Program-made: the position numbers and the translations under genes | The notes under the pieces: model-generated | Seen by the model: only the letters and a program-made list of their open reading frames with translations | What the model was told of the DNA's origin: nothing | The model's database searches: none | In this document: positions 16,702-26,690 of the stretch, piece after piece | Position numbering within the stretch: the first letter of the stretch is position 1 | Layout of the letters: each line of letters starts with the position of its first letter | Source: Streptomyces sp. BA2 | GTDB lineage: Bacteria; Actinomycetota; Actinomycetes; Streptomycetales; Streptomycetaceae | DNA length: 64,000 bases | Reading direction: 5' to 3' | NCBI RefSeq assembly: GCF_009769735.1 | Contig: NZ_WSRO01000002.1 | Span: 8,233,001 to 8,297,000, forward strand

Positions 16702-17322
16702 CTATGCGGCGGGCTCCCACACGAATCCGTCCGGGTCGGTGAAGGCCCCGGCGTCGCCGCCGATCGTGAGCCGGTGCGACCCGCTGCCCTCCGGCGGAAC
16801 ACCTGCCACCTTGGCAAGGCCGCGACGCCCGTACAGCGACAACTTCACGGAACCCCCAGACCCGTCGAACTCGACGTACTTGCTGCCGAAGCTCTTCGCG
16901 ACCGTGAGGCCGCGGTCGACGTAGAACCGCTTCGTCGCGGCCATGTCGGAGACGCCCAGCAGAAGAACGATCTCGTCGATCTGCCGGCTGTCCGGGCCGG
17001 TGTCCTTCTTCGACGAGCTCGCGAGCTGCCAGATCGTCCCGTCAGGGGCCTGTACGACGGCGCCGTAGCCCCACATGGACTTCTTGGCGGGCTTCAGCTC
17101 AGTGGCCCCGGCCTTCAGCGCGGCGCCGGCCAGACCGTCGACGATCGATGGCTGCGAGACCACGAGCGACACCGTGAACCCCCGGAAGCCGGACGTGGCC
17201 GCCTCCGAGGCCCGCAGCCGTACTTGCTTGCCCAGCCCGAAGGCGTCCGCGTAGAAGCGCTCGGCGCCCGCGGGGTCGGCCACCTCAAGGGTGATGCATT
17301 CGATGGAAGTCGTGGAAGTCAT
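16702..17322 (-). CDS. VOC superfamily protein, two glyoxalase-like domains
   Basis: A 206-residue protein with two vicinal-oxygen-chelate modules. The first (residues ~5-110) has IECITLEVADPAGAERFYAD and ends with GYGAVVQAPDGTIWQLAS. The second (~115-205) has IVLLLGVSDMAATKRFYVDR and ends AFTDPDGFVWEP. Proteins of this kind include glyoxalases, bleomycin-type resistance proteins and dioxygenase-like proteins, so function is open. The ATG at 17322 (MTSTTSIECITLEV) fits the domain boundary; a further-upstream start would run into the panD promoter region. It is divergent from panD and convergent with the sulfatase gene with only 13 bases between stops. Confidence 0.86.
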   Translation of the reverse strand: MTSTTSIECITLEVADPAGAERFYADAFGLGKQVRLRASEAATSGFRGFTVSLVVSQPSIVDGLAGAALKAGATELKPAKKSMWGYGAVVQAPDGTIWQLASSSKKDTGPDSRQIDEIVLLLGVSDMAATKRFYVDRGLTVAKSFGSKYVEFDGSGGSVKLSLYGRRGLAKVAGVPPEGSGSHRLTIGGDAGAFTDPDGFVWEPAA

Positions 17323-17507
17323 GGAATTCACGCTAGGCGCGGGCCGGTGACCGGCGCTTCTTGAATCCTGACCGGTCTCACGCAATCGGTCTCACAAAAT
17401 TTCCCGGCCACCGCCCCTGGGCCGGACGCCGAAACATTTGTAGGCTGCGAGCACAGCCCTTGACCTGCAATAACGCAGGCAGGGAGCCTACCTCCCGGAG
17501 TGCCTTC

Positions 17508-17957
17508 ATGCTGCGCACCATGTTCAAGTCCAAGATCCACCGCGCCACGGTGACCCAGGCGAACCTGCACTACGTAGGCTCCGTCACCATCGACGCCGAC
17601 CTCCTCGACGCCGCCGACCTGCTGCCCGGCGAGCTCGTGCACATCGTCGACATCACCAACGGCGCCCGCCTGGAGACGTACACCATCGAGGGCGAACGCG
17701 GCAGCGGCGTCATCGGCATCAACGGAGCGGCCGCGCACCTCGTGCACCCCGGCGATAGGGTGATCATCATCAGCTACGCCCAGGTCGACGACGCCGAGGC
17801 GCGCACCCTGCGGCCCAAGGTCGTGCACGTCGACGGCGTCGACGGCGCGGTCAACCGCATCGTGGCCCTCGGCGACGACGCGGCAGCGCCGGTGCCGGGC
17901 GCCGACGACATGGCGCGCAGCCCGCATGCGGTGCAAGCCCTCCAGGAGAGCCGATGA
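17508..17957 (+). CDS. panD: Aspartate 1-decarboxylase precursor
   Basis: Pyruvoyl enzyme that converts L-aspartate to beta-alanine for pantothenate and CoA synthesis. The 149-residue proenzyme starts [20 protein letters not shown]. The self-cleavage site YVGSVTID falls exactly between G24 and S25, as in characterised PanD, which confirms the ATG at 17508. The catalytic core continues through [40 protein letters not shown] and ISYAQ. The C-terminal 25 residues ([12 protein letters not shown]...) extend slightly beyond the usual length. Its stop overlaps the next start as ATGA, coupling it to a small GNAT protein. In enterobacteria a GNAT protein (PanZ/PanM) triggers PanD maturation, so this pairing is noteworthy, though the GNAT here is of another subfamily. 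Confidence 0.95.
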   Translation: MLRTMFKSKIHRATVTQANLHYVGSVTIDADLLDAADLLPGELVHIVDITNGARLETYTIEGERGSGVIGINGAAAHLVHPGDRVIIISYAQVDDAEARTLRPKVVHVDGVDGAVNRIVALGDDAAAPVPGADDMARSPHAVQALQESR

Positions 17958-18301
17958 GCAGTGGGATCGAGATCCGCGACGACCGGGCGCGCGGCGCCCT
18001 CGAAGCGCGCGCGGACGGTGAAGTCGTCGGCCATATCGCCTACTTCACGCTGGACGCGCCCGAGCCCGCCCTGGTGCCGGTGCACACCGAAGTGGTGCCC
18101 GCCCACGAGGGCGAGGGCATCGCGGGATCGCTGGCCAGGGAGCTGTACGCGATGGCGGCGCGGGAAGGCGTCGCCGTCGCGCCCCTGTGCCCGTACGTCG
18201 TGAAGTGGGCCGAGCGGCACCCCGAGGAGGCGCCCGTAGCCTCCGGAGAGCTGGTCAGCGCCGCCCTGGACAAGGTGAAGTCGGACCCGGCCGCATGGTG
18301 A
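17954..18301 (+). CDS. Small GNAT protein (YjdJ/NATD1 type)
   Basis: A 115-residue protein of the short N-acetyltransferase-like family related to YjdJ and NATD1. It has the compact hallmark [22 protein letters not shown] (the [10 protein letters not shown] segment being the acetyl-CoA loop) and the C-terminal [14 protein letters not shown]. The ATG overlaps the panD stop by four bases, and the next gene's start overlaps this gene's stop, so three genes are translationally coupled. Family members have no firmly known substrate. A role in PanD maturation or regulation is a guess from position only; actinobacterial PanD is generally able to cleave itself. Confidence 0.87.
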   Translation: MSSGIEIRDDRARGALEARADGEVVGHIAYFTLDAPEPALVPVHTEVVPAHEGEGIAGSLARELYAMAAREGVAVAPLCPYVVKWAERHPEEAPVASGELVSAALDKVKSDPAAW

Positions 18302-18954
18302 ACGCGACGCTCGCCCTGCTGCACACCTCTCCCGTGCACGTCCCTGTCTTCGAGGGGCTGCGGGACGAGGATCACCCGGGGTTCGAGCTGCGTCATCTCG
18401 TCCACGAGGATCTGCTGGCGCGCGCCCGTGCCGAGGGTCCCGACGCGGTGGCCGACGACATCGAGGAGCTCCTGGTGCGGACCGTCGCCGAGGGGGCGGG
18501 CGTCGTGCTCTGCACCTGCTCGACCATCGGCGCCGTCGCCGAAGCCCGCGCCGCCGCCGTCGCCGTCCCCCTCGTGCGGGTCGACCGGCCCATGGCGGCC
18601 GCCGCCGTCGCCGCGGGGCGGTCCGTCGCCGTCGTCGCCACGCTGGAGAGCACCCTGGCGCCGACCCGCGCGCTGGTCGAGGAGGAGGCCGCCCAAGCCG
18701 GGCGGCAGGTCGACGTCACGACGGTCCTGGTGAAAGGCGCCTGGGAGCGGTTCGAAGCCGATGACAGGGAAGGCCACGTACGCCTGATCGCGGATGCCGT
18801 CGATGCCCTGGAGGGCGTCGACTCCGTCGTCCTCGCCCAGGCGTCCATGGCGGACGCGGCGGACCGCGCCACCCTCCCCGTACCGGTCATCTCCAGCCCG
18901 CGCCCCGGCCTTCGCGCGGCTGTTCTCCAGTGCGGTGGCGACAGCAAGTCGTAG
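18295..18954 (+). CDS. Aspartate/glutamate racemase-like protein
   Basis: A 219-residue member of the Asp/Glu/hydantoin racemase superfamily. The first conserved cysteine region is GVVLCTCSTIGAVAEAR (residues ~65-80), followed by PLVRVDRPMAAAAVAAGRSV and VVATLESTLAPTRALVEEEA. The second active-site region, normally another cysteine, reads VVLAQASMADAA with Ala/Ser instead, so classical two-cysteine racemase chemistry is doubtful. The ATG at 18295 lies inside the end of the small GNAT gene (seven-base overlap). Its place behind panD is suggestive, because panD consumes L-aspartate, but no direct link can be shown. It may instead be a maleate-isomerase- or decarboxylase-like relative. Confidence 0.78.
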   Translation: MVNATLALLHTSPVHVPVFEGLRDEDHPGFELRHLVHEDLLARARAEGPDAVADDIEELLVRTVAEGAGVVLCTCSTIGAVAEARAAAVAVPLVRVDRPMAAAAVAAGRSVAVVATLESTLAPTRALVEEEAAQAGRQVDVTTVLVKGAWERFEADDREGHVRLIADAVDALEGVDSVVLAQASMADAADRATLPVPVISSPRPGLRAAVLQCGGDSKS

Positions 18955-19026
18955 GGTGACAGCGGGGGTTGAGTGACCGCTCGGCTCCCGCGCACCCCTT
19001 CGACCGCACACCTCACAGGAGCGGAC

Positions 19027-19473
19027 ATGGCGCAGCAGGACGAAGAGGCCGTGATCAGTCCCACCGGCTGGGTGGCCGCGCAGGCCCGCCTGTACGAGGA
19101 GTCGGGCGGCACGAAGGGCGCCGGGGTGCAGGGTGTTCCCTGCCTGCTGCTCGACTACCGCGGACGGCGCACGGGACAGTTGCGCCGCACCGTACTGATC
19201 TACGGCCGCGACGGCGACGACTACCTCATCGTGGCCTCGAACGGCGGCGCCGACGAGCACCCCCTGTGGTACCGCAACCTCGTCGACGAGCCCGGCGTAC
19301 GGCTCCGCGTGGGCGCCGAGGAGCGGTTCGCCGCCCGCGCCGAGACCCTGTCGGCCGAGGACAAGGCCAGGGTCTGGCCGAGCCTCGTCGAGCTGTTCCC
19401 CCTCTATGCGGACTACCAGGCCAAGACGGATCGCGACATCCCCGTCATGCGGCTCAGGCGCACCCAGAACTGA
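19027..19473 (+). CDS. F420-dependent nitroreductase-family protein (Ddn type)
   Basis: A 148-residue protein of the actinobacterial deazaflavin (F420)-dependent nitroreductase family related to mycobacterial Ddn. Typical segments: VPCLLLDYRGRRTGQLRRT (cofactor phosphate-binding strand), DGDDYLIVASNGGADEHP, LWYRNLVDEPGVRLRVGAE, then VWPSLVELFPLYADYQAKT and the C-terminal RDIPVMRLRR. These are F420H2-dependent reductases of quinones, nitroaromatics and enones. The ATG at 19027 follows AGGAG at good spacing. It stands in its own unit 72 bases after the racemase-like gene. The physiological substrate is unknown. Confidence 0.9.
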   Translation: MAQQDEEAVISPTGWVAAQARLYEESGGTKGAGVQGVPCLLLDYRGRRTGQLRRTVLIYGRDGDDYLIVASNGGADEHPLWYRNLVDEPGVRLRVGAEERFAARAETLSAEDKARVWPSLVELFPLYADYQAKTDRDIPVMRLRRTQN

Positions 19474-19569
19474 GGTCGGACGGCACGAGGACGCGTGGAC
19501 TCGGCAGGCGTGGGCACGCGAGGCGGGAGAGAGTGGACACGACCGATCTCCGACCCCCATGGAGGAGAC

Positions 19570-19770
19570 ATGACCGTCCCGTACCCCGACCCCACGCCAC
19601 CCAGCCCGATCCCCGACCCGGGCGGGCCCAACCCGATGCCGGACCCCGAGCGCCCCACGCCCGGCCCGGGCCCGGGCCCCGGCCCCGTGCCGCGGCCGAC
19701 GCCTGACCCGCCGCCGACCCCGCTCCCGCCGCCGGGACCGGAGCCCGAGACCGAGCCGAAGCCGGTCTGA
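19570..19770 (+). CDS. Proline-rich small protein
   Basis: A 66-residue protein made almost entirely of Pro, Gly, Asp, Glu and Thr in PDP/PGP-type repeats, ending ETEPKPV. The ATG at 19570 is preceded by GGAGG at the right distance, and a strong terminator hairpin follows the stop, which supports it as a real gene. No signal peptide, membrane helix or enzymatic motif is visible, so it would be an extended, disordered polypeptide. Similar tiny proline-rich proteins are common in streptomycete genomes but have no assigned role. The GC-rich repetitive composition means a non-coding explanation cannot be excluded. Confidence 0.55.
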   Translation: MTVPYPDPTPPSPIPDPGGPNPMPDPERPTPGPGPGPGPVPRPTPDPPPTPLPPPGPEPETEPKPV

Positions 19771-19782
19771 CGGCGGGGGAGG

Positions 19783-19806
19783 CCGACAGGCCCCAGGGCC
19801 TGTCGG
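19783..19806. terminator. Bidirectional terminator before gnd
   Basis: CCGACAGGCCC and GGGCCTGTCGG form a perfect 11-bp stem around a CA centre, between two convergent genes. A second partial copy of the same arm (TCGGACAGGCCCTAGG) follows at 19817-19832. Confidence 0.8.
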
Positions 19807-19827
19807 CGGATCAGGGTCGGACAGGCC

Positions 19828-21270
19828 CTAGGCCCGCACTTCCGAGCGGTCCCCGCCCCACAGGGTGTGGAACGAGCCCTCGCGGTCCGTACGCCGATAG
19901 GTGTGCGCCCCGAAGTAGTCCCGCTGCCCCTGCGTCAGCGCGGCCGGAAGACGGTCAGCGCGCAGCGCGTCGTAGTAGGCGAGGGCCGCCGAGAAGCCCG
20001 GCGTGGGGACACCCTGCCGGGTGGCCGCGACCAGGACCGCGCGCCAGTCGTCCTGGGCCGCACCGATCTCCTGCGCGAACGTCTTGTCCGAGAGCAGGCT
20101 CGGCAGATCCGCGCGCGCGTCGTACGCCGCGCGGATGCGGTCCAGGAAGGCGGCGCGGATGATGCAGCCGCCGCGCCAGATGGCGGCGACCGAGCCCAGG
20201 TCGATGTCCCAGCCGTACTCCTCGCTGCCCGCGGCGACCTCGTGGAAGCCCTGCGTGTACGACACGATCTTCGACGCGTACAGCGCCTGCTCCACCTGGT
20301 CGGCGAAGGCCGCCGCCTCGGCCTCGCCCAGCGGACGCGCCGTCGGACCCGCCAACTCCTTTGACGCGTCCCGCAGTTCGGAGTGTCCCGAGAGGGAGCG
20401 GGCGAACACCGCCTCCGCGATGCCCGACACCGGAACACCCAGGTCGAGGGCGATCTGCACGGTCCAGCGGCCGGTGCCCTTCTGCTCGGCCCGGTCCTGG
20501 ACGACGTCCACGAACGGCTCGCCCGTCGCGGCGTCCACGTGCTTCAGGACCTCGGCCGTGATCTCGATCAGGTAGGAGTCGAGGCGGCCGGTGTTCCAGG
20601 TGCGGAAGATGTCCGCGATCCGCGCGGGGGAGTAGCCCGCCACATCGCGCAGGAGCTGATACGCCTCGGCGATCAGCTGCATGTCCGCGTACTCGATGCC
20701 GTTGTGCACCATCTTCACGAAGTGCCCCGCGCCGTCCGGGCCGACGTGCGTGACGCACGGCGAGCCGTCCTCGGCCTTCGCCGAGATCTTCTCCAGCATC
20801 GGGCCGAGAGAGGCGTACGACTCCTCGGAGCCGCCCGGCATGATGCTCGGACCGAGCAGCGCGCCCTCCTCGCCGCCCGAGACACCCGTGCCGACGAAGT
20901 GGATGTCCTGCTCGCGCAGTTCACGCTCGCGGCGCCGGGTGTCCGCGAAGTGCGCGTTGCCGCCATCGATGATCATGTCGCCCGGCTCCATGAGCGGCGC
21001 GAACTCCTTGATGACGGCGTCGGTGGGCTCGCCCGCCTTCACCATGATGACGAGGCGGCGCGGGCGCTCAAGGGCCGCGACGAACTCCTCGGCGGTCTCG
21101 GTGGCGATGAACTCGCCTTCGTGGCCGAACTCCTCGACCAGTGAATGCGTCTTGGCCGCCGTGCGGTTGTGCAGGGCGACGGTGTAGCCGTTGCGTGCGA
21201 AGTTACGGGCCAGATTGCGCCCCATGACCGCGAGGCCCGTGACACCGATCTGGGCTGACGTGCTGCTCAT
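19828..21270 (-). CDS. gnd: 6-phosphogluconate dehydrogenase, decarboxylating
   Basis: Pentose-phosphate enzyme that oxidises 6-phosphogluconate to ribulose 5-phosphate and CO2 with reduction of NADP. The 480-residue length is typical of the long dimeric form. It has the Rossmann start IGVTGLAVMGRNLARNFARN, the substrate region IIDGGNAHFADTRRRE, the signature VGTGVSGGEEGALLGPSIMP with catalytic lysine in FVKMVHNGIEYADMQ, and the C-terminal tail segment ALTQGQRDYFGAHTYRR. The ATG at 21270 follows AGGAG; in-frame codons upstream would extend into the promoter region. It is divergent from the esterase gene with a gap of exactly 100 bases. Assignment is secure. Confidence 0.97.
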   Translation of the reverse strand: MSSTSAQIGVTGLAVMGRNLARNFARNGYTVALHNRTAAKTHSLVEEFGHEGEFIATETAEEFVAALERPRRLVIMVKAGEPTDAVIKEFAPLMEPGDMIIDGGNAHFADTRRRERELREQDIHFVGTGVSGGEEGALLGPSIMPGGSEESYASLGPMLEKISAKAEDGSPCVTHVGPDGAGHFVKMVHNGIEYADMQLIAEAYQLLRDVAGYSPARIADIFRTWNTGRLDSYLIEITAEVLKHVDAATGEPFVDVVQDRAEQKGTGRWTVQIALDLGVPVSGIAEAVFARSLSGHSELRDASKELAGPTARPLGEAEAAAFADQVEQALYASKIVSYTQGFHEVAAGSEEYGWDIDLGSVAAIWRGGCIIRAAFLDRIRAAYDARADLPSLLSDKTFAQEIGAAQDDWRAVLVAATRQGVPTPGFSAALAYYDALRADRLPAALTQGQRDYFGAHTYRRTDREGSFHTLWGGDRSEVRA

Positions 21271-21370
21271 GCAGTGGCTCCTGGAAGTGGAAGTGCCGGT
21301 GGTGTTCGCCAGTATCGCCCCGCGGCGTAGCGTGACATTGACGACACTGTGTCCGACGGAGGAGCCGCCC

Positions 21371-23687
<2,317 letters not shown>

Positions 23688-23711
23688 CGCGGCCGCTCCG
23701 CGTGAACGACC

Positions 23712-23740
23712 GAAGCCCCCGGGGAATCCCCAGGGGCTTC
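23712..23740. terminator. Bidirectional terminator after the cell-wall hydrolase gene
   Basis: GAAGCCCCCGGGGA and TCCCCAGGGGCTTC form a 14-bp stem with one mismatch and almost no loop. It lies between the convergent hydrolase and DMT transporter genes. Confidence 0.8.
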
Positions 23741-23764
23741 AGACGCGCTGCGAGCTTTCAGCTC

Positions 23765-24775
23765 TCAGAAGCCGATGCGTTCGCGGCCGTGGCCATGGCG
23801 GAACAACACCCGCCGGTGCGGCCCGGCGGCGGGCTGGGAGGGCAGCGCGGGCAGCTCGCGCGCCCGCACCTCGGGGGCCACGGTGTCCGCCGCCACGGGG
23901 CCGCCCTTGGCCACCGGCACCGTCGGCGTCGGAACCCCCTGCGCCGCGCCGATGCGCTCCGTGGTCAGCAGGATCAGACCGCCGGCCGCGACGACTCCGA
24001 AGCCGAGGGCGAGGGCCGTGCCCGCAGAGCCGTAGCGGAACGATTCGCCGAAGAGCGTGAGGCCCACCGCGGCCGCCACGACGGGGTTCACGACCGTCAC
24101 CGTCGACAGCGGCGCCGCCAGGCCCGCGCCGCGGTACGAGGCCTGCGAGATCAGCACGCCGGCCGACGCCAGGACCGCGATCACGCCGAGGCTCGGCAGC
24201 TGATGCGTCAGGGGTTCGTTCGCCTCCCAGTCCACCGCCACCGTCTTGGTGAACACCGAGGCGATGCCGAAGGCGACGCCCGCCGCACTGGCGAGCATGA
24301 CGCTGCGCACCACCGGATGACGGTGCACCGCGTGCGCCACGATCATGAGCGTCACCACGGCACCGGCCGTCACCAGCGCGACCATGACCCGCTCGGCGTC
24401 GTCCAGGGACTGCGCGTCGGCCGACTGCGTCAGCGAGAGCAGCCCGGCGAGACCCACGGTCGCCATGATGGCGCCGCGCCAGGCGGTGGCCCCAGCCTTG
24501 CGGCGCACGAAGAGGGCGGCCATCGGCAGGGCGAAGACTATGGTCAGGGCGCCAAGCGGCTGCACCAGGCTCAGCGGCCCGTACGCCAGCGCCACCACGT
24601 GAAGCAGCGCACCGAGGCTGTTCAGCGCGATGGCGACCCACCAGACTCCGCGGCGCAGCGGGGCGTACTGCCGCTCCGGCATGCTGACGGCGACGCGCTC
24701 CTGCAGAATGGCCCCGCCCGCATAGGCGACGGCCGAGACGAGGGAGAGCAGCACGGCGACCGTGAGGGCACTCAT
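23765..24775 (-). CDS. DMT-superfamily (EamA-like) membrane transporter
   Basis: A 336-residue integral membrane protein with about nine to ten hydrophobic helices arranged as two repeats, e.g. MSALTVAVLLSLVSAVAYAG, LIVQPLGAL-type loop (SLVQPLGALTIVFALPMAAL), and the second-half equivalents VLISQASYRGAGLAAPLSTV and VNPVVAAAVGLTLFGE. The paired P-L-(S/G)-x-V/L loops are typical of drug/metabolite transporters of the EamA group. A hydrophilic tail of about 50 residues rich in Pro and Arg follows the last helix. The ATG at 24775 (MSALTVAVLL) starts directly at the first helix; upstream in-frame codons would add an implausible charged segment. The substrate is not identifiable. Confidence 0.86.
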   Translation of the reverse strand: MSALTVAVLLSLVSAVAYAGGAILQERVAVSMPERQYAPLRRGVWWVAIALNSLGALLHVVALAYGPLSLVQPLGALTIVFALPMAALFVRRKAGATAWRGAIMATVGLAGLLSLTQSADAQSLDDAERVMVALVTAGAVVTLMIVAHAVHRHPVVRSVMLASAAGVAFGIASVFTKTVAVDWEANEPLTHQLPSLGVIAVLASAGVLISQASYRGAGLAAPLSTVTVVNPVVAAAVGLTLFGESFRYGSAGTALALGFGVVAAGGLILLTTERIGAAQGVPTPTVPVAKGGPVAADTVAPEVRARELPALPSQPAAGPHRRVLFRHGHGRERIGF

Positions 24776-25129
24776 GAGGTGCTCCACGGCTTGCGGTGCG
24801 CCCCTTGGTGGGCCCGGGGCGTCCGGCGCGGCGAACGGTCGGCTTCCATACTCACTACGATCTCGCGGATTTCGCTCCACGTCGTCGTACCTCAGCAGGC
24901 ATTGGGTCCTACTGCCGATGGAGTACGACCCCGAAGATGTCCTCCCAGGGGTGGGTTACGCAGCGGTTCGGTGGATCATCCAGAATCTCGGAAATTCTTG
25001 CGTGAACGCCCCGCTGAGCACCCTCGTACAGGCCGCCGTGAGGGCTGGGGAGTTTCGGTCGACGTAGCCTCTGACCTGGCCTTTCATGATGCCTGACCGT
25101 ATTCTTGACCCTTGTGGAAAGGGGTCCGG
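24776..25129. other. Divergent intergenic region, no supported gene
   Basis: A 354-base gap between the divergent DMT transporter and methyltransferase genes. Base composition is less GC-rich than the flanks. A 49-codon open frame (24918-25067) starts with ATG but lacks a ribosome site and the expected codon bias. CTTGACCCTTGTGGAAAGGGG just before 25130 includes the ribosome site for the methyltransferase. No clear operator or terminator was seen. Confidence 0.6.
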
Positions 25130-25867
25130 ATGCACCGGAACATACGCAGTGTCGACGACGTCCTGAAGCTCATGGACGGCCTGTTCGCGCCAGAAGCCGA
25201 CCGCTGGACCGCCGACGCGGCGAACTGGTGGGACGGCTTCTACACCGACCGCTCACGGCCGGTGCCCTTCTTCGTGGCGAAACCGGACGAGAACCTGGCC
25301 TCGTACGTCGACCGGGGCCTGCTCACGCCGGGCCGAGCCCTCGATCTGGGCTGCGGGCCCGGCCGCAACTCCCTGTACCTGGCCTCCCTGGGGTTCCAGG
25401 TGGACGCCGTCGACCTCTCCCCGGCGGCCGTCGCCTGGGCCGAGGAGCGGGCCCGCGAGGCCGGGGCGGACATCCGTTTCCACCGCGGTGACGCCTTCGC
25501 GCTCACGGAGGCCGAACTGAGTGGCCCCTACGACCTGATCCACGACTCGGGCTGCTTCCACCACCTGCCGCCGCACCGCCGCGTCAGCTACCTCTCCCTG
25601 CTCGACCGCGCCCTCGCCCCCGGCGGCCACCTCGCCCTCACCAGCTTCGCCGCCGGAGAGGCGGGGTCCGGCTCCGAGCTGCCCGACGCGGACTTCTACC
25701 GCGCGTCCGGACTCCAGGGCGGCCTCGCCTACACGCCGGAGTCCCTGCGCTGGATCTTCTCCGACCTCACGGAGGTCGAACTGCGGCGCATGCGCGACGA
25801 ACCGGACGACTCCGCGTACTTCGGCGAACCCTTCCTCTGGACGGCCCTGTTCCGCAAAGACGCCTAG
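25130..25867 (+). CDS. SAM-dependent class I methyltransferase
   Basis: A 245-residue methyltransferase with the full SAM-binding core: motif I ALDLGCGPGRNSLYLA (residues ~72-87), motif II VDAVDLSPAAVAWAEERA, post-I DIRFHRGDAF, motif IV YDLIHDSGCFHHLPPHRR and motif VI ALAPGGHLALTSFAAGE. The overall pattern resembles the TehB/thiopurine methyltransferase-like group acting on small molecules. The ATG at 25130 follows GAAAGGGG; a TTG at 25112 is possible but weaker. It is followed 30 bases later by an Fe-S protein gene in the same direction. Substrate unknown. Confidence 0.88.
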   Translation: MHRNIRSVDDVLKLMDGLFAPEADRWTADAANWWDGFYTDRSRPVPFFVAKPDENLASYVDRGLLTPGRALDLGCGPGRNSLYLASLGFQVDAVDLSPAAVAWAEERAREAGADIRFHRGDAFALTEAELSGPYDLIHDSGCFHHLPPHRRVSYLSLLDRALAPGGHLALTSFAAGEAGSGSELPDADFYRASGLQGGLAYTPESLRWIFSDLTEVELRRMRDEPDDSAYFGEPFLWTALFRKDA

Positions 25868-25897
25868 GTCCGGCAAGGACGCCTAGGCTCTGCTCTC

Positions 25898-26638
25898 GTG
25901 GAAACCCCTCTCGACCTGACAGAAGTCGGCTCCGTCGGCGGATTCTTCGCCCTGCGCACGGGGGCGCCGCCCGGCGGTGCCCAAGTGAAGCCCCTGGCGA
26001 GGGTGTACGCGGGAGAGAGCGGGCCCCTCGCGTTCCGCGTCGACAAGGTCGCCGCCCGGCTCGGAGCGCCCGACGCGCGCATCGCGGTGTCCGTGGCGCA
26101 GCTGGGGCTCGCGGCGCGGCTGTGGTCCGTGGCGCTCGGCTCCGCCGCGCTGCACGGCGAAGTGCCGGACCTCGACCCGGCGCTGCTGCACTGGGACGCG
26201 GACGGCAGCTCGCCCGACGACCTGTGGCTGACGGACGTGCGGACGCGGCCCGGCGACGCCGCGAGCATCCGGGACATCGTGCAGCACGGTCATCTGGCGC
26301 CCCTGGCCGACGCCTTGCGCACGCGCCACCGGATCTCCGCACCCCTCCTGTGGGGCAACGCGGGCTCCGCGCTCGCCGGAGCCGCACGCGAACTGGACAC
26401 CTGGGCCCGCCGCAACGGACGTACCGACGTGGGGGAACGCGCACGGGCGCTCGCCGTCGAACTCTTCGACCACCCCGACCTGCGCGGCACCGGAACCCTG
26501 ACCGGCACCGCCTTCCGCCGCCGAAGCTGTTGCCTCTACTACCGCTGCCCGGGCGGCGGCCTGTGCGGCGACTGCTGCTTCGACCGGCCGCCCCAGAGGC
26601 CGGTGCGGGCCTCTTCCCCACCGGGCGCTTCTGGGTGA
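25898..26638 (+). CDS. (2Fe-2S)-binding protein, FhuF C-terminal-like
   Basis: A 246-residue protein ending in a cysteine-rich motif RRSCCLYYRCPGGGLCGDCC (residues ~212-231), the C-C-x10-C-x2-C pattern of FhuF-type ferric-siderophore reductases, which bind a [2Fe-2S] cluster. The upstream ~200 residues are helical and contain a conserved WGNAGSALAGAARELDTWAR stretch, as in actinobacterial (2Fe-2S)-binding proteins of this group. The GTG at 25898 gives VETPLDLTEVGSVGGFFALR. The gene follows the methyltransferase closely and precedes glgM by 52 bases, so the three may share a transcript. Ferric-siderophore reduction is inferred from the family; no siderophore transport gene is next to it. Confidence 0.85.
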   Translation: METPLDLTEVGSVGGFFALRTGAPPGGAQVKPLARVYAGESGPLAFRVDKVAARLGAPDARIAVSVAQLGLAARLWSVALGSAALHGEVPDLDPALLHWDADGSSPDDLWLTDVRTRPGDAASIRDIVQHGHLAPLADALRTRHRISAPLLWGNAGSALAGAARELDTWARRNGRTDVGERARALAVELFDHPDLRGTGTLTGTAFRRRSCCLYYRCPGGGLCGDCCFDRPPQRPVRASSPPGASG

Positions 26639-26690
26639 CCATGAGGGGGCGGGCGACCGACGGCTGGGGCGGACGGACGGGGGGTTCTGC

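Noticed and set aside
24918..25067. A 49-codon open frame in the DMT-methyltransferase gap (MEYDPEDVLPGVGYAAV...)
   Set aside because: It has no ribosome site, weaker third-position GC than real genes here, and no recognisable domain. It is kept only as part of the intergenic description.
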